Positions 42,764 through 53,234 of a stretch of 64,000 bases of DNA are shown piece after piece. The stretch lies in NCBI RefSeq assembly GCF_002964975.1, contig NZ_PSZM01000001.1, positions 1-64,000 on the forward strand. The letters are read 5' to 3'. The notes below the pieces were generated by a model. That model was not told the DNA's origin. It worked only from the letters and a program-made list of their open reading frames with translations, and did not search any database. The stretch comes from Apibacter adventoris (GTDB lineage: Bacteria > Bacteroidota > Bacteroidia > Flavobacteriales > Weeksellaceae). The position numbers and the translations under genes are program-made. Numbering within the stretch: the stretch's first letter is position 1; each line of letters opens with the position of its first letter.

Positions 42764-42794
42764 TTTGTGATTGTAATTTATATTTATATATTTG
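42764..42794 (+). promoter_or_regulatory. Promoter of rpsU
   Basis: TTTG (42764-42767) and TATATTTG (42787-42794) are 19 bases apart, an exact Bacteroidota housekeeping promoter, about 43 bases before the rpsU start. Confidence 0.75.
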
Positions 42795-42837
42795 CACCCT
42801 AAAAATTTACTTTACGAATAAAAAAAGAGATGTTATT

Positions 42838-43032
42838 ATGTTAATTATTCCTGTAAAAGATGGAGAGTCTATTGATAAAGCTCTAAAAAAATATAAAAGA
42901 AAATATGACAAGACTGGTGTTGTTAAAGAGCTAAGAAAAAGACAACAATTTACAAAACCATCTGTTATCAAGAGACAAAGCGTTATAAAAGCTGCTTACA
43001 AACAAAAATTACAGAGTCAGGAAGAAGCATAA
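42838..43032 (+). CDS. rpsU: 30S ribosomal protein bS21
   Basis: The 64-residue basic protein starts MLIIPVKDGESIDKALKKYK and continues KYDKTGVVKELRKRQQFTKP, a standard bS21. It binds near the 3' end of 16S rRNA in the small subunit. It precedes the Xer recombinase gene, hpf and the tRNA/tuf cluster, an order I recall as common in Flavobacteriia. Confidence 0.95.
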   Translation: MLIIPVKDGESIDKALKKYKRKYDKTGVVKELRKRQQFTKPSVIKRQSVIKAAYKQKLQSQEEA

Positions 43033-43101
43033 ATAAATATTTCTTCTAAAATAATATATCTTCTGTTATAAAAATTATTATTTTTGAACAGAAGATTTTT
43101 T

Positions 43102-44007
43102 ATGTTAAAAAATAAATTCCTAGACTATCTTTTATTAGAAAAAAACTATTCCCTACTTACTATACAGTGCTATAAAAAAGATTTAGAAGAATTAGAATTT
43201 TTTTTATTACAAACTGAAGATGTTTCTGATATAGAAAAATCCACAAATAGACAACTACGGAACTTTATAATCCATCTTTCTCAAAAAAAAATATCTGAAA
43301 AAACTATTAATCGGAAAATATCATCTATCCGTAGTTTTTTTAAATTTCTTTTAAAAACCAGTTCATTAGAAGTTAATCCAACATTAAATATTAAAAATCT
43401 TAAATTAAGAAAACAAGTATTAGTTCCTTATTCGGAAGATGAAATCAAAGCATTAGAAAATACTTTTATAGATATTGATCAAACACTTTCTGAATTTGAA
43501 AAAACAAGAAACCAATTGATTTTTGAAATATTTTATCAAACTGGAATCAGAAGAATGGAATTAATTAATTTGAAAATTTCCGAAATTGATTTTTATGAAT
43601 GCACAATACGAATAATTGGAAAAAGAAATAAAGAAAGACAAATCCCCATAACAAAAAATTTAAAAGAAAAATTAAACCAATATATAAGTTTAAAAGAGGA
43701 TAACCATGAATATCTATTTACTAACAATAAAGGAGAAATTCTTAAAGAAAAATTTGTTTATAATTTAATTAATAAATATCTTAGTAAAGTAACAAGTAAA
43801 CAAAAAAAGAGTCCACATATGTTAAGACATACATTTGCGAGTCACTTATTGCATAATGGGGCAGAATTAAATTCTATAAAAGAGATTCTTGGTCATAGTA
43901 GTTTAGCTGCGACGCAAATCTATACTCATAGCAATATAGATGATCTAAAAAAAATATTTAATCAATCTCATCCCTATGGGCATAAAAAAGAAGAAAATGA
44001 AAATTAA
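43102..44007 (+). CDS. Tyrosine recombinase of the XerC/XerD group
   Basis: ATG 43102 (MLKNKFLDYLLLEKNYSLLT) is preferred over TTG 43084; 301 residues. The N-terminal SAM-like domain is followed by the catalytic domain with all expected residues: the Arg in YQTGIRRMELINLKISEID, the Lys in RIIGKRNKERQIPITKN, HMLRHTFASHLLHNGAELNS, the His in LGHSSLAATQIYTHSN and its Tyr nucleophile. It most likely resolves chromosome dimers at dif. It sits in a conserved core neighbourhood, not by the Rhs array, so there is no reason to link it to tip shuffling. Confidence 0.9.
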   Translation: MLKNKFLDYLLLEKNYSLLTIQCYKKDLEELEFFLLQTEDVSDIEKSTNRQLRNFIIHLSQKKISEKTINRKISSIRSFFKFLLKTSSLEVNPTLNIKNLKLRKQVLVPYSEDEIKALENTFIDIDQTLSEFEKTRNQLIFEIFYQTGIRRMELINLKISEIDFYECTIRIIGKRNKERQIPITKNLKEKLNQYISLKEDNHEYLFTNNKGEILKEKFVYNLINKYLSKVTSKQKKSPHMLRHTFASHLLHNGAELNSIKEILGHSSLAATQIYTHSNIDDLKKIFNQSHPYGHKKEENEN

Positions 44008-44290
44008 ATCACAAGCAGTAAATTTTAATGCACAAGATGCATTAATGGATTTTTTAAATAAAAAATTATCAAAATTAGAACAATTTTATGATAAAATTAT
44101 AGCCGCTAAAGTATTTATGAAATTAGAGAACTCTACAGATAAAGAAAACAAAACTGTAGAAATTGTATTAGAAATTCCCGGAGATGATTTAATAGCTAAA
44201 AAAACCTCCTCTTCTTTTGAGGAAAGTATAGACCAAGTTTGTGATGCACTTAAAAAGATGATAATCAAAAGGAAAGAAAAAACACACTAA
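43997..44290 (+). CDS. hpf: Ribosome hibernation-promoting factor (HPF/RaiA family, short form)
   Basis: ATG 43997 (MKIKSQAVNFNAQDALMDFL) gives a 97-residue protein; an ATG at 43976 is in frame but overlaps the recombinase more. It has the RaiA fold: FLNKKLSKLEQFYDKIIAA, VFMKLENSTDKENKTVEIVL, EIPGDDLIAKKTSSSFEESI and DQVCDALKKMIIKRKEK. It binds the ribosomal decoding region and stops translation in stationary phase. It lacks the long C-terminal dimerisation domain. The start lies inside the end of the recombinase gene, so translation is coupled. Confidence 0.9.
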   Translation: MKIKSQAVNFNAQDALMDFLNKKLSKLEQFYDKIIAAKVFMKLENSTDKENKTVEIVLEIPGDDLIAKKTSSSFEESIDQVCDALKKMIIKRKEKTH

Positions 44291-44317
44291 AAAAAGTTCA
44301 TTTTTTTTGTAAGAAAA

Positions 44318-44396
44318 TTTGGAGATTTTAAAAAATTATCTACCTTTGCAATCCATTTAACAAACATCCTTTTTAAGTGGATTGTTTCTTTGAAAT
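44318..44396 (+). promoter_or_regulatory. Promoter and boxA-like leader of the tRNA/tuf cluster
   Basis: TTTG (44318-44321) and TACCTTTG (44341-44348) are exactly 19 bases apart. GTTTCTTTGAAAT at 44384-44396 lies between the promoter and the first tRNA and resembles the boxA antitermination element seen in stable-RNA leaders. Confidence 0.75.
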
Positions 44397-44407
44397 AGAA
44401 TTTAATT

Positions 44408-44481
44408 GCCGGTATAGCTCAGTTGGCCAGAGCACGTGATTTGTAATCTCGGGGTCGTGGGTTCGAATCCCTCTACCGGCT
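44408..44481 (+). tRNA. trnT: tRNA-Thr (anticodon TGT)
   Basis: Acceptor stem GCCGGTA pairs with TACCGGC. The anticodon loop carries TGT (GATTTGTAATC), and the T arm has GTGGGTTCGAATCCCTC. No CCA is encoded. It is the first of four tRNAs before tuf. Confidence 0.93.
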
Positions 44482-44490
44482 CTTTCAGAA

Positions 44491-44572
44491 GGGGAGATAC
44501 TCAAGCGGCCAACGAGGACAGACTGTAAATCTGTTGGTTTTACCTTCGAAGGTTCGAATCCTTCTCTCCCCA
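44491..44572 (+). tRNA. trnY: tRNA-Tyr (anticodon GTA)
   Basis: Acceptor GGGGAGA pairs with TCTCCCC. The anticodon loop is CTGTAAA with GTA. An extended variable arm makes it class II (82 bases), as expected for bacterial tRNA-Tyr. Confidence 0.93.
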
Positions 44573-44643
44573 CTACCACTAAATATTTGTAATTCAAAAT
44601 TTTTTTAAATTTTATTAGAATTACACCTAAGGTTAAGAAATAA

Positions 44644-44716
44644 GCGGAAGTAGCTCAGTTGGTAGAGCGTCAGCCTTCCAAGCTGAATGTCGCGAGTTCG
44701 ACTCTCGTCTTCCGCT
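44644..44716 (+). tRNA. trnG: tRNA-Gly (anticodon TCC)
   Basis: Acceptor GCGGAAG pairs with CTTCCGC. The anticodon loop CTTCCAA carries TCC, and the T arm is CGAGTTCGACTCTCG. Confidence 0.93.
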
Positions 44717-44726
44717 CAATTTTTTT

Positions 44727-44798
44727 GCCGATGTAGCTCAGGGGTAGAGCGCTTCCTTGGTAAGGACGAGGTCACGGGTTCAATTCCCGTCATTGGCT
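44727..44798 (+). tRNA. trnT: tRNA-Thr (anticodon GGT)
   Basis: Acceptor GCCGATG pairs with CATTGGC through a G-T pair. The anticodon loop TTGGTAA carries GGT, and the T arm is CGGGTTCAATTCCCG. It reads ACC/ACT and complements the TGT isoacceptor just upstream. Confidence 0.93.
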
Positions 44799-44909
44799 CT
44801 AAAATCTAAAAAATATATCTCACAAATACATACTATTTATACCAATAATTATATACAGGTAAATATATTCTTAAAACTCATAAAAACATAATATTTTTTT
44901 TATAGATTA

Positions 44910-44939
44910 TTGTAATTATGAAATAATTAGCTATATTTG
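44910..44939 (+). promoter_or_regulatory. Promoter of tuf
   Basis: TTG (44910-44912) and TATATTTG (44932-44939) are separated by 19 bases, 35 bases before the tuf start. tuf can therefore be transcribed separately from the tRNAs. Confidence 0.72.
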
Positions 44940-44974
44940 CACTCATTTTTGGAAATTAAAATAAACATTTTATC

Positions 44975-46162
44975 ATGGCAAAAGAAACTTTTCAGCGTAC
45001 CAAACCACACCTTAATATAGGTACAATCGGTCACGTAGACCACGGAAAAACAACATTAACCGCAGCTATTACTAAAGTTTTATCTGAAAAAGGATTAGCT
45101 GAGAAAAAAGATTTTTCTCAAATTGATGCGGCTCCTGAAGAAAAAGAAAGAGGTATAACAATTAATACAGCTCACGTAGAATATGAAACAGAAAATCGTC
45201 ATTATGCCCACGTTGACTGTCCAGGACACGCAGACTATGTAAAAAACATGGTTACAGGTGCTGCACAAATGGACGGTGCCATTTTAGTGGTTGCTGCAAC
45301 AGATGGTCCTATGCCTCAAACCAGAGAACATATCCTATTATGTCGTCAGGTAAATGTACCAAGAATTGTTGTATTTATGAACAAAGTAGATATGGTAGAT
45401 GATCCTGAATTATTAGAATTAGTAGAAATTGAAGTAAGAGATTTATTATCCTCTTATGAATATGATGGAGATAATACTCCAGTTATAAAAGGATCTGCTT
45501 TAGGTGCATTAAATGGAGAACCACAATGGGTTGCTACTATTGAAGAACTTATGCAAGCTGTTGATACATGGATTGAACAACCTCAAAGAGATCAAGATAA
45601 ACCATTCTTAATGCCAATTGAAGATGTTTTCTCTATTACAGGTCGTGGTACTGTAGCAACAGGTCGTATTGAAGCAGGTGTAATAAACTCCGGTGAATCT
45701 GTAGATATCGTAGGTATGGGAGATGAAAAATTAACTTCTACTGTAACTGGGGTTGAAATGTTCAGAAAAATATTAGATAGAGGGGAAGCTGGAGATAATG
45801 TAGGCCTATTATTAAGAGGTATTGAAAAAACTGATATCCGTCGTGGTATGGTAATAGCTAAACCAGGATCTATCACTCCTCATAAAAAATTCAAAGCCGA
45901 AGTTTATATCTTAACCAAAGAAGAAGGCGGACGTCACACACCATTCCATAACAACTATCGTCCTCAATTCTATGTTAGAACCACTGATGTAACAGGTACT
46001 ATTACTTTACCTGAAGGAACTGAAATGGTTATGCCTGGAGATAATTTAACTATAACAGTAGAATTACACCAACCAATAGCACTTAACAATGGTTTAAGAT
46101 TTGCTATCCGTGAAGGTGGTAGAACTGTAGGTGCAGGACAGGTTACTGAAATTATTGATTAA
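44975..46162 (+). CDS. tuf: Elongation factor Tu
   Basis: The 395-residue GTPase delivers aminoacyl-tRNA to the ribosome. G1 ([14 protein letters not shown]), G3 ([20 protein letters not shown]) and G4 (NKVD) motifs are intact. Domain 2 ([17 protein letters not shown]) and domain 3 ([20 protein letters not shown]) are complete. Codon use is strongly biased, as in highly expressed genes. tRNA-Trp and secE follow, the usual Bacteroidota order. Confidence 0.98.
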   Translation: MAKETFQRTKPHLNIGTIGHVDHGKTTLTAAITKVLSEKGLAEKKDFSQIDAAPEEKERGITINTAHVEYETENRHYAHVDCPGHADYVKNMVTGAAQMDGAILVVAATDGPMPQTREHILLCRQVNVPRIVVFMNKVDMVDDPELLELVEIEVRDLLSSYEYDGDNTPVIKGSALGALNGEPQWVATIEELMQAVDTWIEQPQRDQDKPFLMPIEDVFSITGRGTVATGRIEAGVINSGESVDIVGMGDEKLTSTVTGVEMFRKILDRGEAGDNVGLLLRGIEKTDIRRGMVIAKPGSITPHKKFKAEVYILTKEEGGRHTPFHNNYRPQFYVRTTDVTGTITLPEGTEMVMPGDNLTITVELHQPIALNNGLRFAIREGGRTVGAGQVTEIID

Positions 46163-46180
46163 TAAAAAATATAAACATTT

Positions 46181-46223
46181 AAGAAAGACTTTAAACATTT
46201 AAATTAAAAGCAAAGTCTTTCTT
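46181..46223 (+). other. 12-bp hairpin between tuf and tRNA-Trp
   Basis: AAGAAAGACTTT (46181-46192) is perfectly complementary to AAAGTCTTTCTT (46212-46223). With no T run after it and a tRNA starting 5 bases later, it looks like an RNA processing site or partial attenuator rather than a full terminator. Confidence 0.55.
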
Positions 46224-46227
46224 ATAA

Positions 46228-46300
46228 GCGGGTGTAGCTCAGCTGGTAGAGCATCGGTCTCCAAAACCGAGGGCCGTGAGTTCGAATCTTACCGCCCGCG
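46228..46300 (+). tRNA. trnW: tRNA-Trp (anticodon CCA)
   Basis: Acceptor GCGGGTG pairs with CGCCCGC. The anticodon loop CTCCAAA carries CCA, and the T arm is GTGAGTTCGAATCTTAC. It is embedded between tuf and secE. Confidence 0.94.
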
Positions 46301-46314
46301 CTTAATTTATAAAA

Positions 46315-46521
46315 ATGAACGGACTCATTACTTATCTTAAAGGTTCGATAACAGAATTCAAAGATCATGTAGAATGGCCAAAATGGTCAGATTTACAATC
46401 TTCAACTACTGTAGTAGCTATAGCAACTATAATATTATCTCTTTTTTGTTTTGGGGTAGATTGGGTATTTGCTAAAGCTCTCAAAAATATTTTTTCAATT
46501 TTAATAGGATTAAAATCTTAA
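46315..46521 (+). CDS. secE: Preprotein translocase subunit SecE
   Basis: The 68-residue single-span form starts MNGLITYLKGSITEFKDHVE, has the amphipathic WPKWSDLQSSTTVVAIATII and one membrane helix (LSLFCFGVDWVFAKALKNIF). SecE clamps SecY in the Sec channel. It is 14 bases after tRNA-Trp and 18 bases before nusG. Confidence 0.93.
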   Translation: MNGLITYLKGSITEFKDHVEWPKWSDLQSSTTVVAIATIILSLFCFGVDWVFAKALKNIFSILIGLKS

Positions 46522-46539
46522 TAAAATAATTAGGGAACA

Positions 46540-47085
46540 ATGAGTGAAATGAAATGGTATGTACTTAAGACAATAAGTGGTCAAGAATCCAAAGTTAAAA
46601 TGTATATCGAAAATGAAGTTTTAAGAGCAGAGCATCTTAAAAACAACTTTGGACAGATTGTTGTTCCTACTGAAAAAGTAGTTCAAATCAGAAATGGTAA
46701 AAAAATCCGTAAAGATAAGGTATATTATCCAGGATATGTTATGATTGAAGCTAACTTAATTGGTGAATTGCCCCATACCATTAAAAACATACCGGGAGTA
46801 ATTAGTTTTTTAAGTGCGACTAAAGGAGGAGATCCTTTACCAATGAGGAAAAGTGAAGTTAGCAGAATTTTTGGAAAAATGGATGAACTTTCTGAGTCCG
46901 AAGATGTACTTAATATCCCATTTGAAAATGGTGAGACTGTCAAAGTAATTGATGGTCCTTTTAATGGATTTAATGGTACTATTGAAAAAATAAATGAAGA
47001 AAAAAGGAAATTAGATGTAATGGTTTTAATCTTCGGTAGAAAAACACCGATAGAATTAAGCTTTTCGCAAGTAGAAAAAATATAG
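46540..47085 (+). CDS. nusG: Transcription termination/antitermination factor NusG
   Basis: The 181-residue protein has the NGN domain ([60 protein letters not shown]) and a C-terminal KOW domain ([20 protein letters not shown]). It binds RNA polymerase and couples transcription to translation. It sits directly before the ribosomal protein genes, as in most bacteria. Confidence 0.96.
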   Translation: MSEMKWYVLKTISGQESKVKMYIENEVLRAEHLKNNFGQIVVPTEKVVQIRNGKKIRKDKVYYPGYVMIEANLIGELPHTIKNIPGVISFLSATKGGDPLPMRKSEVSRIFGKMDELSESEDVLNIPFENGETVKVIDGPFNGFNGTIEKINEEKRKLDVMVLIFGRKTPIELSFSQVEKI

Positions 47086-47135
47086 GCTGCTTCCACAGAT
47101 TATATATTAAATCATTTTTAAACCTAAAATTTAAA

Positions 47136-47579
47136 ATGGCAAAGAAAATTTTTAAAATGGTAAAACTCCAAGTGAAGGGAGGACAAGCCAATCCTTCACC
47201 ACCGGTAGGACCAGCATTAGGTGCTGCAGGGGTTAATATTATGGAGTTTTGTAAACAATTTAATGCACGTACACAAGACAAGCAAGGTCAAGTATTGCCC
47301 GTAATCATAACCGTTTACGAAGACAAATCTTTTGATTTTATCGTTAAAACACCTCCTGTAACTGTGCAACTTTTAGCAGCATCTAAAGCAAAAAAAGGCT
47401 CAGGAGAACCAAATAGAGTAAAAGTAGCAGGAGTAACTTGGAGTCAAATACAACAGATCGCTGAAGACAAAATGGTAGATTTAAACTGCTTTACAATAGA
47501 GTCAGCAATAAGTATGGTTGCAGGTACTGCACGATCAATGGGTATAAAAGTAACCGGACAAAATCCGCTTAATAATTAA
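47136..47579 (+). CDS. rplK: 50S ribosomal protein uL11
   Basis: The 147-residue protein starts [20 protein letters not shown] and carries [20 protein letters not shown], the hallmark uL11 block that binds the GTPase-associated centre of 23S rRNA. The C-terminal [20 protein letters not shown] and [14 protein letters not shown] are typical. It lies 50 bases after nusG. Confidence 0.97.
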   Translation: MAKKIFKMVKLQVKGGQANPSPPVGPALGAAGVNIMEFCKQFNARTQDKQGQVLPVIITVYEDKSFDFIVKTPPVTVQLLAASKAKKGSGEPNRVKVAGVTWSQIQQIAEDKMVDLNCFTIESAISMVAGTARSMGIKVTGQNPLNN

Positions 47580-47589
47580 TCTGAGTATT

Positions 47590-48282
47590 ATGGCAGTATT
47601 AACAAAAAAACAAAAAGCAGTAATTGCTAAAGTAGATAAAACAAAACTTTATTCATTAGAAGAAGCTTCTCGTTTAGTTAAAGAAATCAGTTATACAAAG
47701 TTTGATGCATCAGTAGATGTAGCTGTACGTTTAGGTGTTGATCCTCGTAAAGCAAATCAGATGGTTAGAGGAGTAGTATCTTTACCTCACGGTACAGGAA
47801 AACAAACTAAAGTATTGGCTTTAGTAACTCCTGAAAAAGAACAAGAAGCTAAAGATGCAGGTGCTGATTATGTAGGTTTAGATGAATACCTTCAAAAAAT
47901 AAAAGAGGGCTGGACAGATGTTGATGTAATTATCACCCAACCGCAAGTTATGGGGAAATTAGGTCCTTTAGGTCGTATATTAGGTCCAAGAGGTTTAATG
48001 CCTAATCCTAAAACAGGTACTGTAACTATGGAAATAGGAAAAGCTGTTACCGAAGTAAAAGCTGGTAAAATAGATTTTAAGGTAGATAAATATGGAATAG
48101 TGCATGCAGCAATTGGAAAAGTATCTTTTGATGCTAAACAAATTCAAGAAAATGCTCAAGAAATTATATCAACCTTAATTAAATTAAAACCACAAGCTGC
48201 AAAAGGAGTATATGTAAAAAGTATATACCTATCCTCTACTATGAGTCCGGGAATTGCAATTGATCCTAAAGGTGTTAACTAA
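47590..48282 (+). CDS. rplA: 50S ribosomal protein uL1
   Basis: The 230-residue protein has [40 protein letters not shown] and [20 protein letters not shown], as in all uL1. It forms the L1 stalk, and in many bacteria it also represses its own operon by binding the mRNA. It starts 10 bases after rplK. Confidence 0.97.
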   Translation: MAVLTKKQKAVIAKVDKTKLYSLEEASRLVKEISYTKFDASVDVAVRLGVDPRKANQMVRGVVSLPHGTGKQTKVLALVTPEKEQEAKDAGADYVGLDEYLQKIKEGWTDVDVIITQPQVMGKLGPLGRILGPRGLMPNPKTGTVTMEIGKAVTEVKAGKIDFKVDKYGIVHAAIGKVSFDAKQIQENAQEIISTLIKLKPQAAKGVYVKSIYLSSTMSPGIAIDPKGVN

Positions 48283-48298
48283 TTAATTTTTACTAATT

Positions 48299-48823
48299 AT
48301 GACAAAGCAAGAAAAAGCACAAGTAATTGAAGAATTACAAGAAGTACTAAAAGGTACCAATGTATTATATATAGCTGACACTGATGGATTAAACGCTCAA
48401 CAAACCTCAGATTTAAGAAGAGCTTGTTTTAAAGAAAGTATTTCAATGAAAGTTGTTAAAAATACTTTATTGAAAAAAGCTATGGAAAATGTAGAGGATA
48501 AAGACTTTTCAGGACTTTTTGAAAGTTTAAAAGGAAATTCTACTATTTTTATTTCAGAAAAAGGTAATGCTCCTGCAAAACTAATACAAATTATCAGAAA
48601 AAAATCAGATAAACCTTTATTAAAAGCTGCATGGGTTGATTCAGCTGTATTCTTAGGAGATTCTCAACTAGATATTTTATCTAATCTTAAATCTAAAGAA
48701 GAATTGGTTGGAGAAATCATCGGATTATTACAATCTCCTATCAAAAATGTGGTTTCTGCACTTAAATCTAGTGGAAATACAATTGCAGGTTTAGTAAAAA
48801 CTTTATCTGAAAAAGCGAAATAA
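48299..48823 (+). CDS. rplJ: 50S ribosomal protein uL10
   Basis: The 174-residue protein has EKAQVIEELQEVLKGTNVLY, LNAQQTSDLRRACFKESISM and VVKNTLLKKAMENV. Its C-terminal helix (VVSALKSSGNTIAGLVKTLS) is where bL12 dimers attach. It is 16 bases after rplA and 54 bases before rplL. Confidence 0.96.
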   Translation: MTKQEKAQVIEELQEVLKGTNVLYIADTDGLNAQQTSDLRRACFKESISMKVVKNTLLKKAMENVEDKDFSGLFESLKGNSTIFISEKGNAPAKLIQIIRKKSDKPLLKAAWVDSAVFLGDSQLDILSNLKSKEELVGEIIGLLQSPIKNVVSALKSSGNTIAGLVKTLSEKAK

Positions 48824-48877
48824 AAATTACGCACTCATAATAAATATAGTTGTTAAACAAAATTAAAAAAAATTAAA

Positions 48878-49258
48878 ATGGCAGATTTAAAACAATTAGC
48901 TGAAACTTTAGTAAATTTAACAGTAAAAGAAGTTAATGAATTAGCTGAAATATTAAAAGAAGAATACGGAATTGAGCCTGCTGCTGCTGCTGTTGCTGTT
49001 GCTGCTTCACCTGCTGGAGGTGCAGATGCCGGTGCTGCTGAAGAAAAAACTGAATTTGATGTAATTCTTAAAGCAGCTGGTGCTAATAAATTAGCAGTTG
49101 TTAAATTAGTTAAAGATTTAACAGGTAAAGGATTAAAAGAGGCTAAAGATGCTGTTGATGGAGCTCCTACTGCAATTAAAGAAGCAGTTAGTAAAGATGA
49201 AGCAGAAAGCCTTAAAAAACAGCTTGAAGAAGCTGGTGCTGAAGTTGAATTGAAATAA
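48878..49258 (+). CDS. rplL: 50S ribosomal protein bL12 (L7/L12)
   Basis: The 126-residue protein has the N-terminal dimer domain ([20 protein letters not shown]), an Ala/Gly-rich hinge ([20 protein letters not shown]) and the C-terminal factor-binding domain ([20 protein letters not shown]). It recruits translation GTPases. Confidence 0.97.
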   Translation: MADLKQLAETLVNLTVKEVNELAEILKEEYGIEPAAAAVAVAASPAGGADAGAAEEKTEFDVILKAAGANKLAVVKLVKDLTGKGLKEAKDAVDGAPTAIKEAVSKDEAESLKKQLEEAGAEVELK

Positions 49259-49278
49259 TTCAATTAACCTTAAAATAA

Positions 49279-49320
49279 AGGTTTAGATCCTCTAATACTA
49301 TGTATTGAGGATCTAAGCCT
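49279..49320 (+). promoter_or_regulatory. Long hairpin between rplL and rpoB (attenuator or RNase III site)
   Basis: AGGTTTAGATCCTC pairs with GAGGATCTAAGCCT (one G-T pair), and inside it AATAC pairs with GTATT around TAT, giving about 19 paired positions with one bulged T. No T run follows at once. Its place matches the attenuator/processing element known between rplL and rpoB in other bacteria, which lowers polymerase expression relative to ribosomal proteins. Confidence 0.7.
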
Positions 49321-49353
49321 ATTTGTGTTTTAAAAAGATTTTTAATTTATTAT

Positions 49354-52300
49354 ATGAGTAAATCATTGGCGTCAAAAACTCAAAACCCTAAGAGATTTAG
49401 TTTTTCTCACTCAAAAGGACAAATTGAATTTCCTGATTTTCTAGACATTCAGGTTAAATCTTTTCAAGATTTTTTTCAATTAGAAACACGTCCGGATCAA
49501 AGAAAAAATGAAGGACTTTTTAAAACGTTTACTGAAAATTTCCCGATTTCAGATACGAGAAATCAGTTCGTTTTAGAATTTTTAGATTATTTTGTTGACC
49601 CTCCAAAATATTCTATAGATGAATGTATAGAAAGAGGGCTTACCTATAGTGTACCACTTAAAGCAAGACTTAAATTATATTGTACCGATCCTGAACATGA
49701 AGATTTTGAAACAGTAGTACAAGATGTATATTTAGGTCCCATTCCATATATGACACCTAGTGGGTCATTTATTATAAATGGAGCCGAAAGAGTTGTGGTA
49801 TCCCAATTGCATCGTTCGCCCGGTGTATTTTTTGGACAATCATATCATGCCAATGGAGCAAAATTATATTCTTCCAGAATCATACCTTTTAAAGGTTCAT
49901 GGATGGAGTTTGCTACAGATATAAATGGTGTGATGTATGCATATATAGATAGAAAGAAAAAACTTCCGATGACCACATTACTTCGTGCAATTGGTTATCA
50001 AAGTGATAAAGATATATTAGAAATTTTTGATCTTGCAGAAGAAGTTAAAGTAAATAAATCGAATCTTAAAAAAATGCTAGGTCGAACTCTTGCTGCAAGA
50101 GTATTAAATACCTGGTTTGAAGATTTCGTAGATGAAGATACAGGAGAAGTCGTATCTATAGAAAGAAATGAGATCATATTAGATCGAGAAACAGTATTAG
50201 AAAAAGAACATATAGATCTTATTATTGATTCAGGTATTAAAACTATTTTAGTACATAAAGAAAATAGTAATGAGTTTTCTATTATTCATAATACATTACA
50301 AAAAGACTCTACAAACTCTGAAAAAGAGGCAGTAGAATATATTTATCGTCAATTAAGAAATGCAGATCCACCTGACGAAGAAACGGCAAGAGGTATTATT
50401 GATAAATTATTTTTCTCAGATGCACGTTATTCTTTGGGTGAAGTAGGTCGTTATAGAATTAATAAAAAGTTAGGATTAAATATTCCTGAAGATATTCAAG
50501 TATTAACAAAAGATGATATTATTGAAATTGTTAAATATCTTATAGAATTAATTAACTCTAAAGCAGAGGTAGATGATATAGATCACCTATCTAATAGACG
50601 TGTAAAAACTGTAGGAGAACAATTAGCAGGTCAATTTAGTGTAGGTTTAGCACGTATGGCACGTACTATTAAAGAAAGAATGAATGTAAGAGATAATGAA
50701 GTCTTTACTCCAATCGACCTCATCAATGCTAAAACATTAACTTCTGTTATCAATTCTTTTTTTGGTACCAATCAGTTATCTCAGTTTATGGATCAAACCA
50801 ATCCTTTATCTGAAGTTACACATAAAAGACGTATGTCAGCTTTAGGACCTGGTGGATTATCTAGAGAAAGAGCAGGTTTTGAAGTACGTGACGTTCATTA
50901 CACTCACTATGGTAGAATTTGTCCTATTGAAACTCCAGAAGGTCCAAATATCGGGTTAATTTCTTCATTAGGTTGTTATGCGAGAATTAATGAATTAGGT
51001 TTTATGGAAACTCCTTATAGAAAAGTAGTAGATAGTAAAATCGATTTCAGTGAACAACCAAAATATCTTACAGCTGAAGAAGAAGAAGGCAAAATTATAG
51101 CTCAGGCAAATATCAATATTGATAATGATGGGAATATAACTGATGAAAGGATTGTAGCTCGTGAAGATGCTGATTACCCAGTTGTAGAGCCTAATAAAGT
51201 AGATCTAATTGATGTAGCTCCTAATCAGATTACAGGTATATCTGCTTCATTAATTCCGTTCCTAGAACATGATGATGCAAACCGTGCTTTGATGGGTTCT
51301 AACATGATGCGTCAAGCAGTACCTCTTTTGAAACCTCAATCACCAATAGTTGGGACAGGATTAGAATTCCAAGTAGCTAAAGATTCAAGAATCTTAATAA
51401 ATGCTGAAGGAAACGGAATAGTTGAATATGTAGATGCAGATAAAATTGTTATCAAATATGATAGAACAGAAGAAGAAGAATTAGTAAGTTTTGATTCTGC
51501 AAGTAAAACATATAAACTAACCAAATTTAGAAAAACGAATCAAAGTACTTCTATAACTCTTAAACCTATTGTTAAAGCTGGAGATAGAGTTGAAAAAGGA
51601 CAAGTATTAACTGAAGGATATGCCACTGAAGATGGAGAATTAGCCTTAGGTAGGAATCTTTTAGTAGCATTTATGCCTTGGAAAGGTTACAATTTCGAAG
51701 ATGCTATCGTAATAAATCAGAGAGCAGTAAGTGAAGATTGGTTTACTTCTATTCATATAGATGAATACACGTTAGAAGTTAGAGATACAAAATTAGGAAT
51801 GGAGGAACTAACCTCTGATATACCTAACGTAAGTGAAGAAGCCACTAAAGACTTAGATGAAAACGGTATGATCCGAATTGGAGCTGAAGTAAAACCTGGA
51901 GATATTTTAGTGGGTAAAATTACTCCTAAAGGAGAATCTGATCCAACGCCGGAAGAAAAATTACTTCGTGCAATCTTTGGTGATAAAGCAGGAGATGTGA
52001 AAGATGCTTCTTTAAAAGCAGAACCTTCACTTAAAGGGGTTGTAATTGACAAAAAATTATTTACCCGAAATATTAAAGATAAACGTAAAAGAGGAGATGA
52101 AAAACTAAAAATTGATCAATTAGAAGCAGAATTTAAACTTAAATTCAACGATTTAAAAAATCAATTATTAGATAAATTATACGTACTTCTTAATGGGAAA
52201 ACTTCACAAGGAATTTACAATGACCTGAATGAAGAAGTTATACCTAAAGGTGTTAAATTCACTCAAAAGCTTTTATCTAGTATAGATGATTACTTTAATT

Positions 52301-53178
52301 TAACAGGAGGAAGTTGGACTCTAGATGATTCAAAAAACAATTCTATCAAAGAATTGCTTCATAATTATAAAATAAAACACAATGATCTTTTAGGATCATT
52401 AAATAGAGAAAGGCACACAATTTCTGTGGGTGATGAATTACCAACAGGAATAGTGAAGTTAGCAAAAGTTTACATAGCTAAAAAACGAAAACTGAATGTA
52501 GGTGATAAAATGGCAGGACGTCACGGAAATAAAGGTATCGTAGCTCGGATTGTTCGAGATGAAGATATGCCATTCTTAGAAGATGGAACTCCCGTTGATA
52601 TTGTGTTAAATCCTCTAGGGGTACCATCTCGTATGAACATAGGGCAGATCTATGAGACTATTTTAGGATGGTGTGGTAAGAAATTGGGCAAGAAATTTGC
52701 TACCCCTATTTTTGATGGAGCTACTTCAGAACAAATTGATTCTCTAACTAAAGAAGCAGGTGTTCCACAATGGGGTACTACATATTTATTTGACGGAGGT
52801 ACAGGAGAAAGATTTGAGCAAAAAGCTACTGTAGGGGTAATTTATATGTTGAAATTAGGGCATATGGTGGATGATAAAATGCACGCAAGATCTATAGGCC
52901 CTTATTCTTTAATAACCCAACAACCTTTAGGTGGTAAGGCTCAATTTGGAGGACAAAGATTTGGAGAAATGGAGGTTTGGGCATTAGAAGCTTTCGGAGC
53001 ATCCAATATACTTAGAGAAATCATTACTGTAAAATCAGATGATGTAATAGGTAGAGCAAAAGCCTACGAATCTATCGTAAAAGGAGAACCTATGCCAGAA
53101 CCTGGTATTCCAGAATCATTCAATGTCTTTTTACATGAATTACAAGGTCTCGGATTAGATGTGAGATTAGAAGAATAA
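49354..53178 (+). CDS. rpoB: DNA-directed RNA polymerase subunit beta
   Basis: The 1274-residue core subunit shows [20 protein letters not shown], the rifampicin region [20 protein letters not shown] with the [20 protein letters not shown] block, [20 protein letters not shown], the [18 protein letters not shown] active-site region and the C-terminal [20 protein letters not shown]. It is complete and co-linear with other Bacteroidota RpoB. At the usual rifampicin-contact positions I see the common residues. rpoC follows after 56 bases. Confidence 0.98.
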   Translation: MSKSLASKTQNPKRFSFSHSKGQIEFPDFLDIQVKSFQDFFQLETRPDQRKNEGLFKTFTENFPISDTRNQFVLEFLDYFVDPPKYSIDECIERGLTYSVPLKARLKLYCTDPEHEDFETVVQDVYLGPIPYMTPSGSFIINGAERVVVSQLHRSPGVFFGQSYHANGAKLYSSRIIPFKGSWMEFATDINGVMYAYIDRKKKLPMTTLLRAIGYQSDKDILEIFDLAEEVKVNKSNLKKMLGRTLAARVLNTWFEDFVDEDTGEVVSIERNEIILDRETVLEKEHIDLIIDSGIKTILVHKENSNEFSIIHNTLQKDSTNSEKEAVEYIYRQLRNADPPDEETARGIIDKLFFSDARYSLGEVGRYRINKKLGLNIPEDIQVLTKDDIIEIVKYLIELINSKAEVDDIDHLSNRRVKTVGEQLAGQFSVGLARMARTIKERMNVRDNEVFTPIDLINAKTLTSVINSFFGTNQLSQFMDQTNPLSEVTHKRRMSALGPGGLSRERAGFEVRDVHYTHYGRICPIETPEGPNIGLISSLGCYARINELGFMETPYRKVVDSKIDFSEQPKYLTAEEEEGKIIAQANINIDNDGNITDERIVAREDADYPVVEPNKVDLIDVAPNQITGISASLIPFLEHDDANRALMGSNMMRQAVPLLKPQSPIVGTGLEFQVAKDSRILINAEGNGIVEYVDADKIVIKYDRTEEEELVSFDSASKTYKLTKFRKTNQSTSITLKPIVKAGDRVEKGQVLTEGYATEDGELALGRNLLVAFMPWKGYNFEDAIVINQRAVSEDWFTSIHIDEYTLEVRDTKLGMEELTSDIPNVSEEATKDLDENGMIRIGAEVKPGDILVGKITPKGESDPTPEEKLLRAIFGDKAGDVKDASLKAEPSLKGVVIDKKLFTRNIKDKRKRGDEKLKIDQLEAEFKLKFNDLKNQLLDKLYVLLNGKTSQGIYNDLNEEVIPKGVKFTQKLLSSIDDYFNLTGGSWTLDDSKNNSIKELLHNYKIKHNDLLGSLNRERHTISVGDELPTGIVKLAKVYIAKKRKLNVGDKMAGRHGNKGIVARIVRDEDMPFLEDGTPVDIVLNPLGVPSRMNIGQIYETILGWCGKKLGKKFATPIFDGATSEQIDSLTKEAGVPQWGTTYLFDGGTGERFEQKATVGVIYMLKLGHMVDDKMHARSIGPYSLITQQPLGGKAQFGGQRFGEMEVWALEAFGASNILREIITVKSDDVIGRAKAYESIVKGEPMPEPGIPESFNVFLHELQGLGLDVRLEE

Positions 53179-53234
53179 TCATCAAATTTTAATCCATAAA
53201 TATTAAACTTTTTCAATTTAATTGATTATAAATA

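Noticed and set aside
43102-44007. The tyrosine recombinase as the enzyme shuffling the Rhs tips
   Set aside because: It lies over 20 kb away in a conserved housekeeping neighbourhood and looks like a chromosomal XerC/D; homologous recombination at the rhs core explains the seams better.
44373-44597. Minus-strand ORF across the tRNA-Thr and tRNA-Tyr genes
   Set aside because: It is the antisense of two tRNAs with full cloverleaf structure; such ORFs are a well-known annotation artefact.
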